Part shown: piece after piece, positions 15,718-24,952 of the stretch
How positions within the stretch are numbered: position 1 is the stretch's first letter
How the letters are laid out: each line of letters starts with the position of its first letter
DNA from: UBA5972 sp964567685
Lineage (GTDB): Bacteria; Pseudomonadota; Alphaproteobacteria; Rhodobacterales; Rhodobacteraceae
Direction of reading: 5' to 3'
Length of the DNA: 64,000 nucleotides
Assembly (NCBI GenBank): GCA_964567685.1
Contig: CAZMNO010000006.1
Span: 46,520 to 110,519 of the forward strand
Made by a program: the position numbers and the translations under genes
The notes under the pieces: generated by a model
What the model was told of the DNA's origin: nothing
What the model saw: the letters and a program-made list of their open reading frames with translations, nothing else
Databases searched by the model: none

Positions 15718-15882
15718 GGGGCAATCCCTGAGGTTTGATGTGATGATCCCCTTTCCTTTGGGGTGGGGGATCTGAGCGCGCGCGTTCGTGTTGTCTAGCT
15801 GCTCCCCCTCCGTCCGAGCAATGCGGGCGCGTGCGCGACTCTTGCCAGATTCTGACGGACGGGGAATTCATGGAGAAATTAC

Positions 15883-16479
15883 ATGGTGTTAGAGGAACTG
15901 ACTACGGTGCCTTCCGGGGTATTGCCGGTTTCGGAATTCGCAGAACATCTGCATCTTGGCACCGGGTTTGCCGATGACGGATCGCAGAATGCGGTGCTGG
16001 AAGCCTATTTGCGTGCTTCCCTGGCAGCGATCGAGGCGCGTACTGGGAAAGCGCTGATTACGCGGCAGTTTTCCTGGCAGCTGACGGCCTGGCGTGACGG
16101 TGTTTCGCAAGGCCTGCCGGTGGCGCCTGTTTCGGCGATCAGTGCCGTGAAACTGGTTGACGCTGCGGGCGGTGAATATGTGGTTGATCAGGGTGACTAT
16201 AAGCTTGAACGCGATAGCCAGCGGCCAAGGATTGTCACCAGTGGTTCGAGGCTGCCCGCTATTTCGTCAGGTGGCGTTGTGGAGATTGAGTTTAGCGCCG
16301 GATACGGGCCAAACTGGCCGGATCTGCCGGTTGATCTGGCACAGGCAGTGTTTTTGCTGGCCGCACATTTCTACGAGAACCGCAGTGTCGGTGGCAGGCA
16401 GGATGATCTGATGCCCTTTGGCGTGATGGCGCTGATTGAGACCTATCGCTCGGTGCGCGTACTTGGAGGTGGCGTGTGA
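15883..16479 (+). CDS. GTA head-tail adaptor (g6)
   Basis: 198 residues. Resembles HK97 gp6 / phiE125 gp8-type connectors: VLEAYLRASLAAIEARTGKA, PVAPVSAISAVKLVDAAGGE, VEIEFSAGYGPNWPDLPVDL and LLAAHFYENRSVGG. Forms the ring below the portal. The first of the tail-interface genes after the capsid; its stop overlaps the GTG start of g7 by 4 bp. Confidence 0.92.
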   Translation: MVLEELTTVPSGVLPVSEFAEHLHLGTGFADDGSQNAVLEAYLRASLAAIEARTGKALITRQFSWQLTAWRDGVSQGLPVAPVSAISAVKLVDAAGGEYVVDQGDYKLERDSQRPRIVTSGSRLPAISSGGVVEIEFSAGYGPNWPDLPVDLAQAVFLLAAHFYENRSVGGRQDDLMPFGVMALIETYRSVRVLGGGV

Positions 16480-16817
16480 GGCGGCCGGTTCATCTGAGCC
16501 GCAAGCTGGTGCTGGAAGAGGTGACGCGCCAGCCGGACAATGCGGGTGGTTTCACGGAAAGCTGGAGTGTGCTGGGTGTGGTCTGGGCCGATGTCAGGGC
16601 CGGTGCTGGGCGGGAGCGCATGGCAACGGCGGCAACAATCTCGCAGGTGAGGTACCGGATTTTGGTGCGGGCGGCGCCTGTCGGGGCACCGTCACGACCC
16701 AGGCCGGGGCAAAGGTTTGCTGATGGCAGCCGGGTTTATCGGGTTGAGGCGGTTGCAGATTCCGACCCTGACGGGCTCTATCTGGAATGCTTTGCCAAGG
16801 AAGAGGTATCGACATGA
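16476..16817 (+). CDS. GTA head-closure (stopper) protein (g7)
   Basis: 113 residues starting at GTG 16476 (GTGA overlap with the g6 stop). Small basic protein of the phage head-closure type (SPP1 gp16-like): LSRKLVLEEVTRQPDNAGGF, VVWADVRAGAGRERM, YRILVRAAP and FADGSRVYRVEAVADSDPDG. Closes the head after packaging. Overlaps g8 by ATGA. Confidence 0.9.
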   Translation: MRRPVHLSRKLVLEEVTRQPDNAGGFTESWSVLGVVWADVRAGAGRERMATAATISQVRYRILVRAAPVGAPSRPRPGQRFADGSRVYRVEAVADSDPDGLYLECFAKEEVST

Positions 16818-17224
16818 GTTATGCAGTGTCACCGTCACTGCAAACGGCGGTTTATGGGGCGGTTGCCGCGGATGCGACGGTTCAGTCGCTGATCGGGAGT
16901 GATGTATTTGATGAGCCCCCTTCGGGCAGCCTGCCGCTGACTTATGTGGTGATCGGCGAAGAGGATGTGCGCGGGCGATCGGACAGTTCCGCTGATGGGG
17001 CAGAGCATGATTTGGTGGTCAGCGTTTTTTCCGATGCGGCAGGTTTTGCAGCAGCCAAGGACGTGGCGGTGGCGGTTTCCGACGTGCTGGTTGATGCAGA
17101 CCTGACACTGGCGCGGGGGCGGTTGGTGCTAATGCGGTTTCTGCGGGCACGGGCACGGCGCGGATCGGCGCCTGACGGGCGGCGGATTGATTTGCGGTTT
17201 CGGGCCCGGGTGGAGGATGTTTGA
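16814..17224 (+). CDS. GTA tail terminator (g8)
   Basis: 136 residues from ATG 16814. DUF3168-type: MSYAVSPSLQTAVYGAVAAD, PPSGSLPLTYVVIGEEDVRG and EHDLVVSVFSDAAGFAAAKD. Tail-terminator proteins cap the tail tube at the head side. Last gene of the connector group; a 238-bp gap follows before the tube gene. Confidence 0.9.
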   Translation: MSYAVSPSLQTAVYGAVAADATVQSLIGSDVFDEPPSGSLPLTYVVIGEEDVRGRSDSSADGAEHDLVVSVFSDAAGFAAAKDVAVAVSDVLVDADLTLARGRLVLMRFLRARARRGSAPDGRRIDLRFRARVEDV

Positions 17225-17462
17225 GCTGGCTGGTGGTTGATGTGCCGGTAGACTGGTCTGCTGGGCTGCCGGTGTACTGGTAAACCGACAAACTAGTTTT
17301 CTGGTTTAAAGCATTTCAGGTTACGCGAAAAAATGGCGGTTTTGGGGTTGGTCCGGACCGGGGCCGGGCACGGGTTGGATGCCCTTTAAGGCCGGAGGTG
17401 GGTGGGTCGCCACGAGAATTATAAGAAATTTCATCAAGTTACACATTTGAAAAGGAAATGAT
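17225..17462 (+). other. 238-bp spacer between GTA g8 and g9
   Basis: No convincing gene. The first third repeats CTGGT words (GTAGACTGGTCTGCTGG, GTGTACTGGTAAACC, TTTTCTGGTTTAAAG), the middle is GC-rich, and the last 60 bp are AT-rich before the g9 ribosome site GGAAATGAT. It may hold a secondary promoter or a decayed gene, since neighbouring GTA genes overlap or nearly touch. Confidence 0.4.
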
Positions 17463-17876
17463 ATGGTTGCGCAGAAGGGCAAGGATTTGCTGATCAAGCT
17501 CGATCTTACCGGGTCGGGGAGTTTTACCACAATTGCCGGTCTCAGGGCGTCGCGGATCACGTTCAATGCGGAGACGGTCGATGTCACGACGCTGGAAAGC
17601 TCGGGCGGTTGGCGCGAGTTGTTGGGGGGCGCCGGGGTGCGCTCGGCTTCGATCAGCGGCTCAGGCGTGTTTCGCGATGACGATACTGACGAGCGGGCGC
17701 GGCAGATTTTCTTTGACGGAGAAGTGCCTGATTTTCAGGTGGTGATCCCGGATTTCGGCATTGTCGAAGGGCCGTTCCAGATCAGTTCGATCGAATATGC
17801 CGGGTCGCATGATGGTGAGGCCTCATATGAATTGTCGCTGGCCTCGGCCGGGGCGCTGACATTCACCGCGATCTGA
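17463..17876 (+). CDS. GTA major tail tube protein (g9)
   Basis: 137 residues. Phage tail-tube type (TIGR02126-like): VAQKGKDLLIKLDLTGSGSF, ITFNAETVDVTTLESSGGWR, SISGSGVFRDDDTDERARQI and FQISSIEYAGSHDGEASYEL. Polymerises into the short tail tube. TGATG overlap with g10 indicates coupling. Confidence 0.94.
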   Translation: MVAQKGKDLLIKLDLTGSGSFTTIAGLRASRITFNAETVDVTTLESSGGWRELLGGAGVRSASISGSGVFRDDDTDERARQIFFDGEVPDFQVVIPDFGIVEGPFQISSIEYAGSHDGEASYELSLASAGALTFTAI

Positions 17877-18196
17877 TGGTGAACGCATATCGGGGCGAGG
17901 TTTCGCTGGTCGTTGATGGGCAGGCGCGTGTTTTGCGGCTGACCCTGGGGGTACTGGCTGAGCTTGAAGAGGCGCTTGGGGCAGGATCTTTGCTGGCACT
18001 TGTCGAGCGGTTTGAAGGCGGTAATTTCACCACGCATGATTTGCTGGCCCTGCTGCAGGCGGGGCTCAGAGGCGGCGCATCAGGTGACGTTCCAGATTTG
18101 GAAAGCGCAGTGATCGAGGGTGGGCCAGTTGGTGCTGCACGCATCGCGGCGCGGCTGCTGGCGGTTACGTTTTCCCTGGACAATGAGCCGGTTTGA
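17876..18196 (+). CDS. GTA tail assembly chaperone (g10)
   Basis: 106 residues. GTA TAC family: VNAYRGEVSLVVDGQARVLR, LTLGVLAELEEALGAGSLLA, and FTTHDLLALLQAGLRGG. Equivalent to the first of the two small proteins that chaperone the tape measure in siphophages. It overlaps g10.1 by 14 bp. Confidence 0.9.
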   Translation: MVNAYRGEVSLVVDGQARVLRLTLGVLAELEEALGAGSLLALVERFEGGNFTTHDLLALLQAGLRGGASGDVPDLESAVIEGGPVGAARIAARLLAVTFSLDNEPV

Positions 18197-18377
18197 CTGG
18201 CCGGCGCTGATGCGCGCCGGATTGCAGGGGTTGAGGCTGAAACCGGATGAGTTCTGGTGCCTTACGCCGATAGAGCTTTTGCTGATGCTTGGGCTGGAGG
18301 GTGGTGGCGCGAAAGGGCTGACGCGCGACGGTCTGGCCGAGCTAAGTGCGCGGTTTCCCGATCAGGTGGATAAATAA
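18183..18377 (+). CDS. GTA second tail chaperone (g10.1)
   Basis: 64 residues from ATG 18183: SRFDWPALMRAGLQGLRLKP, FWCLTPIELLLMLGLEGGG and LTRDGLAELSARFPD. This is the small 'phage tail assembly chaperone' normally following g10. In phages the pair is sometimes linked by frameshift; here it is a separate overlapping gene. Confidence 0.88.
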   Translation: MSRFDWPALMRAGLQGLRLKPDEFWCLTPIELLLMLGLEGGGAKGLTRDGLAELSARFPDQVDK

Positions 18378-18386
18378 GGAGAGGTC

Positions 18387-19052
18387 ATGGCGGATTTGGA
18401 AGCGGATCTTGAGACGCTTGAGGCGCAGATTGACGATTTGAATGCGACGATTGGGTCTGCGCAGGCGGTTTCGGCAGCATTTCAGAGCGAGCTCAGGTCG
18501 ATGGAGGCAACCATGGTATCGACCGGGCGGCAGGTCTCGGGCCTGACACGGTCGATTGGCTGGGGGTTGCGCCAGGCGTTTGACGGGCTGGTCTTTGATG
18601 GGGCTGCGCTGTCGGATGTTCTGCGCGATCTCGGCCGCAGCATGATGGGCGCGGTTTTCAGCATGGCGTTCAAGCCGGTGCAGAACACGTTGGCCGGGGT
18701 GCTGGTGAATGGGTTTGAAAGCCTCCTTGGCGGGGTGTTGCCATTTAAGGATGGAGCTTCGTTCTCGGCCGGGCGGGTGACACCCTTTGCCCGAGGTGGT
18801 GTGATTTCAAGTGCCACGTCCTTTCCGATGCGAGGTGGCATAGGCCTGATGGGCGAGGCGGGGCCTGAGGCGATCATGCCATTGGCGCGGGGCGCTGATG
18901 GCAAGTTGGGGGTGCGCGGTCCTGGCGGCGGAAACTCGGTTTCAGTGACGATGAATATCGCAACACCGGATGCTGAGGGTTTCCGACGCTCGCGCACGCA
19001 AATCGCGGCGCAGATGAGCCGGGCCATCGCACGGGCATCGCGCAATAATTAG
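18387..19052 (+). CDS. GTA tail tape measure protein (g11)
   Basis: 221 residues, short as in RcGTA because the tail is short. N-terminal coiled coil (DLEADLETLEAQIDDLNATI), central hydrophobic/Gly region, then FARGGVISSATSFPMRGGIG and LMGEAGPEAIMPLARGADGK, the hallmark tape-measure C-terminal motif. Sets tail length and may help DNA entry. AAGGAGAGG ribosome site. Confidence 0.93.
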   Translation: MADLEADLETLEAQIDDLNATIGSAQAVSAAFQSELRSMEATMVSTGRQVSGLTRSIGWGLRQAFDGLVFDGAALSDVLRDLGRSMMGAVFSMAFKPVQNTLAGVLVNGFESLLGGVLPFKDGASFSAGRVTPFARGGVISSATSFPMRGGIGLMGEAGPEAIMPLARGADGKLGVRGPGGGNSVSVTMNIATPDAEGFRRSRTQIAAQMSRAIARASRNN

Positions 19053-19063
19053 GGGGTAAGTCA

Positions 19064-19696
19064 ATGAATTTTCACGAAATACGGTTTCCGGCAAATTTGA
19101 GCTTTGGCTCGGTTGGCGGGCCTGAGCGGCGCACGGAAATTGTCGCACTGGCCAACGGGTTTGAGGAACGTAACAGCCCCTGGGCGGATTCGCGCCGGCG
19201 CTATGATGCCGGGGTCGGAATGCGATCACTGGATGATATCGAGCTGCTAATCTCGTTTTTTGAGGCGCGTCATGGGCAGCTTTACGGGTTTCGCTGGAAA
19301 GACTGGACTGATTACAAATCCTGTGCTCCCTCCAAGACCCCGGCAAACGATGATCAGCGGATTGGCTTCGGTGACGGGGAAACCACTGAGTTTCAGCTGA
19401 CCAAAACCTATTTGTCGGGCAGTTCAGACTATACACGCGTGATCAGCAAGCCGGTTGCGGGGACCGTGCTGGCTTCTGTGGCGGGAAATCCGCTGGTGGA
19501 AACCGTGCATTTTGATCTTGATGCGGAGGCGGGGATACTCAGCTTCGTTGATGCCCCGGATGAGGGTGTTGAGATCACCGCGGGGTTTGAATTTGATGTG
19601 CCTGTGCGTTTTGATGCAGATCGCATTGAAATGTCGCTGGCCAGTTTTTCCGCCGGGGAAATTCCCACCGTGCCGGTGGTTGAGGTGCGGGTCTGA
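19064..19696 (+). CDS. GTA distal tail protein (g12, DUF2460)
   Basis: 210 residues. TIGR02217/DUF2460 signature: FHEIRFPANLSFGSVGGPER, RYDAGVGMRSLDDIELLISF, FFEARHGQLYGFRWKDWTDY and VTRV/VDAPDEGVEITAGFEF-type end. Forms the distal tail ring beneath the tube. Overlaps g13 by TGATG. Confidence 0.94.
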   Translation: MNFHEIRFPANLSFGSVGGPERRTEIVALANGFEERNSPWADSRRRYDAGVGMRSLDDIELLISFFEARHGQLYGFRWKDWTDYKSCAPSKTPANDDQRIGFGDGETTEFQLTKTYLSGSSDYTRVISKPVAGTVLASVAGNPLVETVHFDLDAEAGILSFVDAPDEGVEITAGFEFDVPVRFDADRIEMSLASFSAGEIPTVPVVEVRV

Positions 19697-20583
19697 TGCG
19701 TGAATTGCCGGAAGTCCTGGCCCTGCATCTTGCCACGGGGGCAACGACACTTTGTCGTTGCTGGCGGCTGACAAGGCGCGATGGGGCGGTGATGGGATTT
19801 ACCGATCATGATCGCAATCTAGTGTTTTCGAACGTCACCTTTCGCGCCAGCACCGGGCTTGATGCTGCGGCTGTGCATCAGACAACCGGGCTGAGCGTTG
19901 ACAACAGCCAGGCGGTTGGGGCGCTGAGTGATTTTGGGCTAGAAGAGGTGGATATTCGAGCCGGGCGCTATGACGGGGCCGAGGTTGTGGCCTATCTGGT
20001 GAACTGGCAGCAGGTCAGCCAGCGGATCAGGCAGTTTCGTGGCACGCTTGGGGAAATCAGGCGAAGTGGTGGGGTGTTTGAGGCCGAGCTCAGAGGGCTT
20101 GGCGAGGCGCTGAACCAGCCGCAGGGGCGGGCTTATCACAGGAATTGCAGCGCAGTTCTGGGTGACAAATCCTGTGGAATTGATGTGTTGAGCGCTGGTT
20201 ACTTCACTGAAGTGGCGGCAGAAATGATGCCTTCACGCGGACAGTTTCAGTTTGCTGATCTCGTTGATTTTGAAGAGCGCTGGTTTGAAAAAGGCGTGCT
20301 CAGAGTGCTGAGCGGTGCTGCTGAGGGCTTGTTTTCGATCATAAAATCAGACCGCTTCAAGAACGGGTCGCGCCTGATTGAATTGTGGGAGGAAATCCCG
20401 GTTGACCTGGCTGAGGGCGATCTTGTGCGTCTTGAGACTGGCTGTGACAAGCGGGTTGATACGTGTCGGCTGAAATTCAACAACTACCTGAATTTCAGAG
20501 GCTTTCCTCATATTCCGGGCGAGGATTGGGCGATGTCCTATCCGGTGTCTTCCGGCGTTAATGATGGTGGGAGCCGGATGTGA
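19696..20583 (+). CDS. GTA baseplate hub protein (g13, DUF2163)
   Basis: 295 residues. TIGR02218/DUF2163 type: LALHLATGATTLCRCWRLTR, GFTDHDRNLVFSNVTFRAST and the C-terminal Cys-rich segment CDKRVDTCRLKFNNYLNFRG ending in a phage BR0599-like region (FPHIPGEDWAM). The four Cys (including NCSAVLGDKSCGID) fit an iron-sulfur cluster reported for the related RcGTA hub; that is inference here. Overlaps g14 by GTGA-type junction. Confidence 0.94.
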   Translation: MRELPEVLALHLATGATTLCRCWRLTRRDGAVMGFTDHDRNLVFSNVTFRASTGLDAAAVHQTTGLSVDNSQAVGALSDFGLEEVDIRAGRYDGAEVVAYLVNWQQVSQRIRQFRGTLGEIRRSGGVFEAELRGLGEALNQPQGRAYHRNCSAVLGDKSCGIDVLSAGYFTEVAAEMMPSRGQFQFADLVDFEERWFEKGVLRVLSGAAEGLFSIIKSDRFKNGSRLIELWEEIPVDLAEGDLVRLETGCDKRVDTCRLKFNNYLNFRGFPHIPGEDWAMSYPVSSGVNDGGSRM

Positions 20584-21032
20584 GCGCGGATGGGGTTGTT
20601 GCCGCGGCGCGGGGTTGGATTGGCACGGCTTATCGCCATCAGGCATCTGTCAAAGGCGGTGGGGCTGATTGCCTTGGTCTATTGCGCGGTATCTGGCGTG
20701 AGATCTATGGATGCGAGCCCGAGGCGGTTCCGGCTTATACGCCGGACTGGTCTGAACCCGCGGGAAATGAAGCATTATGGGCCGCTGCGATCCGGCATCT
20801 TCAGCCTAAAGGCTTTGATAAGGCCGAGTTGGGTGATGTTCTGTTGTTTCGGATGCATCCGCGTGCGGTAGCCAAACATCTGGGCATTCAATCAAAAACC
20901 GGGGCAGGGGCGTGCTTCATTCATGCCTATTCCCGGCACGGCGTGGTTGAAAGCCCGCTGTCTGCACCCTGGGCTCGGCGGATCGTTGCGCGATTTGCGT
21001 TTCCTCAATCATCAAGCGAAGGGGGGGTCTGA
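20580..21032 (+). CDS. GTA NlpC/P60 cell-wall peptidase (g14)
   Basis: 150 residues from GTG 20580. TIGR02219 type: ARGWIGTAYRHQASVKGGGA, catalytic Cys in ADCLGLLRGIWRE, and a His in IHAYSRHGVVES. As part of the baseplate it likely cleaves peptidoglycan peptide links when the particle delivers DNA into the recipient periplasm. Overlaps both neighbours. Confidence 0.94.
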   Translation: MSADGVVAAARGWIGTAYRHQASVKGGGADCLGLLRGIWREIYGCEPEAVPAYTPDWSEPAGNEALWAAAIRHLQPKGFDKAELGDVLLFRMHPRAVAKHLGIQSKTGAGACFIHAYSRHGVVESPLSAPWARRIVARFAFPQSSSEGGV

Positions 21033-24000
21033 TGGCCACACTTGTACTTTCAGCGATCGGCGCCTCAATCGGCGGCGCGATCGGCGGTTCGGTTCTGGGC
21101 CTGTCTTCGGCTGTTATCGGTCGCGCGGTTGGCGCAACGCTGGGCCAATTGATCGATCAGAGGATTCTGGGGCAGGGATCCGAGGTGGTGCCGACCGGCA
21201 AGATCGACCGGTTTCACATCAACGGCGCCAGCGAAGGCGATGGCGTGGCACGGTCTTTCGGGCGGATCAGGGTCGGAGGTCAGGTCATCTGGGCGTCGCG
21301 CTTTCGCGAAGAGATTGTCTCGGAAGGTGGCGGTGGCAAGGGGATAGGCGGCGGCGGGTCAAAAGAAAGTGAATACAGCTATTCTGTGTCTTTGGCTTTG
21401 GCATTGGGCGAAGGTGAGGTGACGCGGATCGGTCGCATCTGGGCCGATGGCATTGAGGTTGCCAGGGATGATTTCAATCTCAGGTTCTATCCGGATGACG
21501 AGAAGCAGTTGCCTGACGCGAAAATTGAAGCGGTCGAGGGTTCCGGGCTGGCGCCGGCATTTCGAGGAACCGCTTACGTGGTGTTTGAAGACCTTGATCT
21601 TGCGCGGTTTGGCAATCGGTTGCCGCAGTTCAGTTTTGAGGTATTTCGCCGTGCTCAACCTAAAGGCGGCAGCAGTGATCCGGCGGAGACGATCAAGGGT
21701 GTGGCGCTGATCCCGGGGACCGGTGAATACACCTTGGCAACGACTCCAGTTCATTTTGATTATGGGCCGGGCGAGAACCGGTCGGCAAATATCAATTCAC
21801 CAAGTGGCAAGTCCGATCTTGATACCTCGCTTGAAGATATGCGCGAGGAGCTGACGGGCTGCAAATCCGTCTCGCTGGTGGTGTCGTGGTTTGGCGATGA
21901 TCTGCGCTGCGGATCCTGCCAACTGATGCCGAAGGTCGAGCAGACGGAATTTGACGGGGTTGGCATGGCCTGGTCGGTTTCTGGCGTTGACCGGGCCTCG
22001 GCTGCGACTGTGGGGCAGGTCGACGGTCGACCGGTCTATGGTGGCACGCAGACCGATGCATCGGTGATTGAGGCAATAGCTGCCATTCAGGATGGTGGAC
22101 AGGAGGTTATGTTCTATCCGTTCATTCTGATGGATGTGGCGGCGGCGAACGGATTGACCGACCCCTGGAACGGGGGCACTGACCAGCCGGAATTGCCTTG
22201 GCGCGGACGGATTACCTTGTCAGCCGCTCCCGGGCGGGTGGGATCGCCCGATGAGAGCTCCTTGGCTGAGGATGAGGTGGCGGATTTCTTTGGGCTTGCG
22301 GCGGTGGGAGATTTTACTGCGTCCGGCAATACCGTGACCTATAGCGGGCCTGCAGAATGGTCTTATCGGCGGTTTATCTTGCATTATGCCCATCTCTGCG
22401 CGTTGGCAGGAGGGGTCGAATCCTTTTGCATTGGTTCGGAAATGCGTAGCCTGACACAGATCCGGGGGGCTGGTGGGGCATTCCCTGCGGTTGAGGCGTT
22501 GGTGGCGCTGGCGGCGGATGTGCGCGCGATCCTCGGGCCGGGTGCCAGAATCGGTTATGCGGCTGATTGGTCGGAGTATTTCGGCTATCGGCCGGATGAC
22601 GGTAGTGGCGATGTGTTGTTTCATCTGGATGCTTTGTGGTCGGATGCAAATATCGATTTTATCGGCATCGACTATTATATGCCGCTGTCAGACTGGCGCG
22701 ATGAGGAGGGGCATCTGGATGCCGGGCATGGGGCTATCTATGGGCTGGATTATCTGAAAGGCAATATTGCAGGCGGTGAGGGCTTTGACTGGTATTACGC
22801 CAGCGATATTGCGCGGACGCATCAGATCCGAACACCGATTGAGGACCTGGCCTATGGCGAGGACTGGGTGTTTCGCTACAAGGATATCCTGAACTGGTGG
22901 TCAGAGACGCATTACGATCGTTTGGCTGGTGTGCGGCAAAGCACGCCGACCGGATGGGTGCCGGAAAGCAAGCCGATATGGTTCACGGAATACGGCTGTG
23001 CGGCGATTGACAAGGCGACGAACCAGCCGAATGCGTTTTTGGATGAGAAATCATCGGAATCACAAAAACCGTATTTTTCCAGCGGCATACGAGACGATCT
23101 TATTCAGGCGCAATACTTGCAGGCGATGATCGGTTATTGGTCGGACAGCGACAACAACCCCGTTTCCGATGTCTATGATGCGCCGATGGTCGATATGGAT
23201 CACGCCCATGTCTGGGCCTGGGATGCGCTCCCCTGGCCAGCGTTTCCTGCCAATCTTGAGCTGTGGAGTGACGGGGTCAACTATGCCCGCGGTCATTGGC
23301 TGAATGGCCGGCTGGGGTCGCAGAATCTGGCGGATGTGATCCGCGAGACCTGTGAAAAAAGTGGTGTTACGAAACTGGATACCAGCCAGCTTTATGGCAG
23401 TGTCCGGGGCTATCTGGTTCGTGATACCGGATCAGCAAGAAGTGCTTTACAGCCTCTGATGATGAGCTTTGCGGTTGAGGCGATTGAGCAGGACGGCGTG
23501 CTGCGATTTACCAGGCGCGATGCGAAAGCGGTGGCAGCACTTGTGCCGGATCGGCTGGTTTGGACGGGTGAGGAGCCCGGATCGGTTGATGCCATACGTC
23601 AGCCCGAAGCGGAAACCGCCGGGCAGGTAAGGGTTTCGTATATCCGAGCAGACGGCAGTTATGAGGTGGGCGCGGCTGAGGCGGTTTTTGCCGATGAAGC
23701 CGCGCGCAGCGTCAGCAAGAGCGAAGTGCCGATTGTGATGACGTCAGGCGAAGCGCAGGCCTGTGCCGAGCGCTGGCTGGCGGAGGCCCGGGTTGCGCGC
23801 GAAACGATGGCTCTGGCGCTGCCGCCCTCGGAAATGGGGCTTGGAGCTGGTGACGTAGTTGAGCTGCCCAATGCCAAGGGCGTGGGTCTATACCGGATTG
23901 ACCGGGTTGAGGATGTCGGTGCGCGAAAGATTGAGGCGGTTCGGGTAGAACCGGCGATCTATGTGCCGCAGGATGATGGAGTCAACGCGGGAGTCACTCA

Positions 24001-24952
24001 GGACTTCATCCCACCTGCTCCTGTGTTTCCGGTATTTCTTGATCTGCCGCTTTTGAGCGGCGAGGAAAAGCCGCATGTGCCGTATCTGGCGGTGACGGCG
24101 ACGCCTTGGCCGGGGTCGGTTGCGCTTTATTCTTCGGATGAAGATGAGGGGTATGAGCTTAACCGGTTGATCCGGCGATCAGCAGTGATCGGGGTGACGA
24201 AGACGGTTTTGCCTGCGGCTGCGCCGGCTCGCTGGGATAACGGGCCTGGGGTTCGGCTTAAGGTATTTGGTGGAACGCTGTCTTCTGTAAGCGACCGTAA
24301 GGTGCTCAACGGCAAGAATGTGCTGGCGATTGGCAGCGGAACCGACGATGTCTGGGAGGTTTTGCAGTTTGCCGAGGCCAATCTTGTTGGAGATGATGAA
24401 TACGAGTTGACGAGGCTGTTGCGCGGACAGGCCGGAACCGAGGCGGTGATGCCTTCGGAATGGCCCGTCGGCAGTATTGCGGTTCTGATGAACCGGGCAC
24501 CAAAACAGTTCAGGCTGGCGAGATCGGCGCGCGATCTGGCGCGGCACTACCGGATCGGTCCGGCGCAAAGGGATCCCGGGGATGCTTCATTTGCTCATGA
24601 GATACGTGCGTTTGCCGGTATCGGGTTGCGGCCCTATGCGCCATGCCATTTGCGCGGGGTACTGACAGCAAGTGGCGACCGCAGTTTCAGCTGGATCAGG
24701 CGCACGCGTATTGACGGGGATGGTTGGCAGGGCACCGAGGTGCCGCTGGGCGAGGCTTATGAAGCCTATCGGTTGCGGGTGTTTGACGGTGCGGCAATGG
24801 TGCGCGAGGTCGACCTTGGCACCGCAGGCTGGACTTATACCGCGGCCATGAAGGCAAGCGATGGGGTTACCGGCGGGTACGCCGTTGAAGTGGCACAGAT
24901 TTCAGAGCGTTTCGGCGCAGGGCTTTATGCAAGGATCGAGCTAGATGAGTGA
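21032..24952 (+). CDS. GTA megatron / host-specificity tail protein (g15)
   Basis: 1306 residues, the largest gene of the cluster. N-terminal small-residue hydrophobic part (about 1-45), then about residues 430-720 a TIM-barrel glycosidase-like domain (FIGIDYYMPLSDWRDEEGHL, KPIWFTEYGCAAIDKATNQP; putative acidic residues in IGSEMRS and FTEYGC), about 780-960 a phage tail 3 domain, and a C-terminal receptor-contact part. In RcGTA this protein forms the baseplate tip and determines host contact. Starts with TGATG on g14 and ends 8 bp inside the next gene. Confidence 0.95.
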   Translation: MATLVLSAIGASIGGAIGGSVLGLSSAVIGRAVGATLGQLIDQRILGQGSEVVPTGKIDRFHINGASEGDGVARSFGRIRVGGQVIWASRFREEIVSEGGGGKGIGGGGSKESEYSYSVSLALALGEGEVTRIGRIWADGIEVARDDFNLRFYPDDEKQLPDAKIEAVEGSGLAPAFRGTAYVVFEDLDLARFGNRLPQFSFEVFRRAQPKGGSSDPAETIKGVALIPGTGEYTLATTPVHFDYGPGENRSANINSPSGKSDLDTSLEDMREELTGCKSVSLVVSWFGDDLRCGSCQLMPKVEQTEFDGVGMAWSVSGVDRASAATVGQVDGRPVYGGTQTDASVIEAIAAIQDGGQEVMFYPFILMDVAAANGLTDPWNGGTDQPELPWRGRITLSAAPGRVGSPDESSLAEDEVADFFGLAAVGDFTASGNTVTYSGPAEWSYRRFILHYAHLCALAGGVESFCIGSEMRSLTQIRGAGGAFPAVEALVALAADVRAILGPGARIGYAADWSEYFGYRPDDGSGDVLFHLDALWSDANIDFIGIDYYMPLSDWRDEEGHLDAGHGAIYGLDYLKGNIAGGEGFDWYYASDIARTHQIRTPIEDLAYGEDWVFRYKDILNWWSETHYDRLAGVRQSTPTGWVPESKPIWFTEYGCAAIDKATNQPNAFLDEKSSESQKPYFSSGIRDDLIQAQYLQAMIGYWSDSDNNPVSDVYDAPMVDMDHAHVWAWDALPWPAFPANLELWSDGVNYARGHWLNGRLGSQNLADVIRETCEKSGVTKLDTSQLYGSVRGYLVRDTGSARSALQPLMMSFAVEAIEQDGVLRFTRRDAKAVAALVPDRLVWTGEEPGSVDAIRQPEAETAGQVRVSYIRADGSYEVGAAEAVFADEAARSVSKSEVPIVMTSGEAQACAERWLAEARVARETMALALPPSEMGLGAGDVVELPNAKGVGLYRIDRVEDVGARKIEAVRVEPAIYVPQDDGVNAGVTQDFIPPAPVFPVFLDLPLLSGEEKPHVPYLAVTATPWPGSVALYSSDEDEGYELNRLIRRSAVIGVTKTVLPAAAPARWDNGPGVRLKVFGGTLSSVSDRKVLNGKNVLAIGSGTDDVWEVLQFAEANLVGDDEYELTRLLRGQAGTEAVMPSEWPVGSIAVLMNRAPKQFRLARSARDLARHYRIGPAQRDPGDASFAHEIRAFAGIGLRPYAPCHLRGVLTASGDRSFSWIRRTRIDGDGWQGTEVPLGEAYEAYRLRVFDGAAMVREVDLGTAGWTYTAAMKASDGVTGGYAVEVAQISERFGAGLYARIELDE

